Assembly: GCA_947454055.1 (NCBI GenBank)
Contig: CANGIS010000027.1
Coordinates: forward strand, 1 to 36,936
From: Hyphomicrobiales bacterium
Lineage (GTDB): Bacteria; Pseudomonadota; Alphaproteobacteria; Rhizobiales; Beijerinckiaceae
Length of the DNA stretch: 36,936 bases
Reading direction: 5' to 3'
How positions within the stretch are numbered: position 1 is the first letter of the stretch; each line of letters starts with the position of its first letter. The notes under the pieces are model-generated. The model saw only the letters and a program-made list of their open reading frames with translations. It was not told the DNA's origin and searched no databases. This document shows positions 36,280 through 36,936 of this stretch, one piece after another. Position numbers and translations under genes: made by a program.

Positions 36280-36671
36280 TGTTTTTCCAGTTTGTCACCT
36301 GTCTTTTGTGACACTTCATTTAGGCGAATGACGCGATGTAGTGTCCTCTCCTTGATTTCGCTTTTGAAAGCGGCGAGCAGACGGCGTGATGCAGCGTGCC
36401 ATCGGGTAGGATGGGCCACCTCGACCAAGGCGAAGGCCTCGCGTTCAAAGACGGAGGAAGAAAATGGGCTTTTGGCCGGTGAGTATTCGGTTCATTTTAG
36501 TCGTGACCCGGAGGAGACTGCAAATTTCTTTCCGGGTCCCACTAAATCGGTAGAACCATACAGGGGGGCGAGCCTAGGCCCGTTCCCCACTCCCCAAAAT
36601 TAGCAAATCTCAAGCGAAAATCAAGCCGTCTTTTCGCAGCGGAAGGTTGGTGTCGGTCTGTTCGAAAGCCG
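36280..36671. other. Non-coding region between convergent MFS and ABC-F genes
   Basis: No gene is secure here. It holds TGTCAC (36293-36298) facing GTGACA (36308-36313), a GACCCGGA/TCCGGGTC stem around 18 bases (36505-36538), and GCGAAAA/TTTTCGC arms near 36614-36636. A 29-codon frame at 36464-36553 has an excellent GGAGG six bases before its ATG and encodes a basic, hydrophobic peptide. Longer frames on either strand lack protein-like pattern. Confidence 0.5.
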
Positions 36672-36936
36672 TTAAAGCGCTTCTTCAAGCTCGGTTGAGA
36701 GCGAAATCCACTCTTCCTCCGCGCCTTCCAGAGCTTTGGCCAATTCGCTGCGCTGGGCGGCAAGTTGGGCGGCCTTTCCTTTATCGCGCTGGAAGGTCTC
36801 GGGCTTCGACAAGATCCCATCGACGCGGCTGATCAATTCGGAAATTTTGGCAATGCGCGCGTCAACGGCTTCGATCTTTTTCCGGATTGTGTTGGGATGG
36901 GCCTTTTTAACGGGTGCCTCGCGTGCGGCTTGTTCA
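36672..36936 (-). CDS. ABC-F family ATPase, C-terminal end only
   Basis: The frame is open from the right edge of the window to TAA at 36674-36672 and encodes 87 residues. It starts with a Lys-rich stretch (P-V-K-K-A-H-P-N-T-I-R-K-K-I-E), then heptad-like charged helices (I-A-K-I-S-E-L, K-A-A-Q-L-A-A-Q-R-S-E-L) and ends E-E-E-W-I-S-L-S-T-E-L-E-E-A-L. This is the coiled-coil C-terminal domain of Uup/YheS-type ABC-F proteins, translation factors that act at the ribosomal E site. The ATPase domains lie outside the window, so the subfamily is open. Confidence 0.8.
   Translation of the reverse strand, partial: EQAAREAPVKKAHPNTIRKKIEAVDARIAKISELISRVDGILSKPETFQRDKGKAAQLAAQRSELAKALEGAEEEWISLSTELEEAL

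Noticed and set aside
36186-36603. Open frames of 80 (minus) and 103 (plus, TTG start) codons after the MFS gene
   Set aside because: The minus frame runs into the MFS coding region and the plus frame has no ribosome-binding site or family pattern.
36280-36671. 4.5S RNA, 6S RNA, tmRNA or RNase P RNA in the region after the MFS gene
   Set aside because: I looked for the conserved core motifs of each (for example the SRP GGTCAGG/GGAAG pair and the RNase P GAGGAAAGTCC core) and found none.
1-36936. CRISPR array, prophage, integrase or defence system
   Set aside because: There are no regularly spaced identical repeats, phage genes, transposases or integrases, and no nuclease-helicase clusters anywhere in the window.

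Overview
The window looks like a chromosomal segment of an alphaproteobacterium. The main evidence is a conserved housekeeping order that I recognise from that class: rpsF-rpsR-DUF2232-rplI-dnaB-alr-radA-cvpA-purF on one strand, fabD-fabG-acpP-fabF-mltG-gmk on the other, then rsmA-lptD-lptG-lptF facing back, with pepA-holC beyond. Base composition is moderately GC-rich. A finer placement cannot be made from the sequence alone.

Layout. (1) 1-3642 is the 3' part of a very large glycine-rich gene, PE_PGRS-like in composition, with a C-terminal autotransporter-type barrel. It is closed by a strong terminator. (2) 3778-6501 carries nnrU, a membrane-anchored TPR protein and der. (3) 6636-17814 is a long minus-strand block: mntH, rpsF, rpsR, a DUF2232 membrane protein, rplI, dnaB, alr, radA, cvpA, purF and an SDR oxidoreductase. 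Terminators after rpsR and rplI divide it. (4) 17815-21204 is an accessory insert between the ribosomal and fatty acid blocks. It holds a 437-bp non-coding region with a minus-strand terminator hairpin ahead of mntH, an ExoR-like Sel1-repeat periplasmic protein, a six-TM voltage-gated-type potassium channel and exonuclease III. (5) 21379-27046 is the fatty acid cluster with mltG and gmk. (6) 27043-32608 is the minus-strand LPS-export set with rsmA. (7) 32740-36279 holds pepA, holC, a small lipoprotein and an MFS transporter, the last three joined by 4-bp overlaps. (8) 36672-36936 is the C-terminal end of an ABC-F ATPase.

How the genes work together. fabD, fabG, acpP and fabF supply acyl chains. 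LptF, LptG and LptD export the finished lipopolysaccharide. MltG and Alr act on peptidoglycan. RpsF, RpsR, RplI, Der and RsmA serve the ribosome. DnaB, HolC, RadA and Xth serve replication and repair. PurF and Gmk belong to purine metabolism.

I see no CRISPR array, prophage, insertion sequence, tRNA or rRNA, and no convincing new multi-gene system. The points most worth checking are the glycine-rich autotransporter, the RNA-like leaders ahead of mntH and rpsF, a perfect DnaA box ahead of dnaB, the absence of yicC, surA and pdxA from positions where related genomes usually have them, and the ExoR-like/channel insert.
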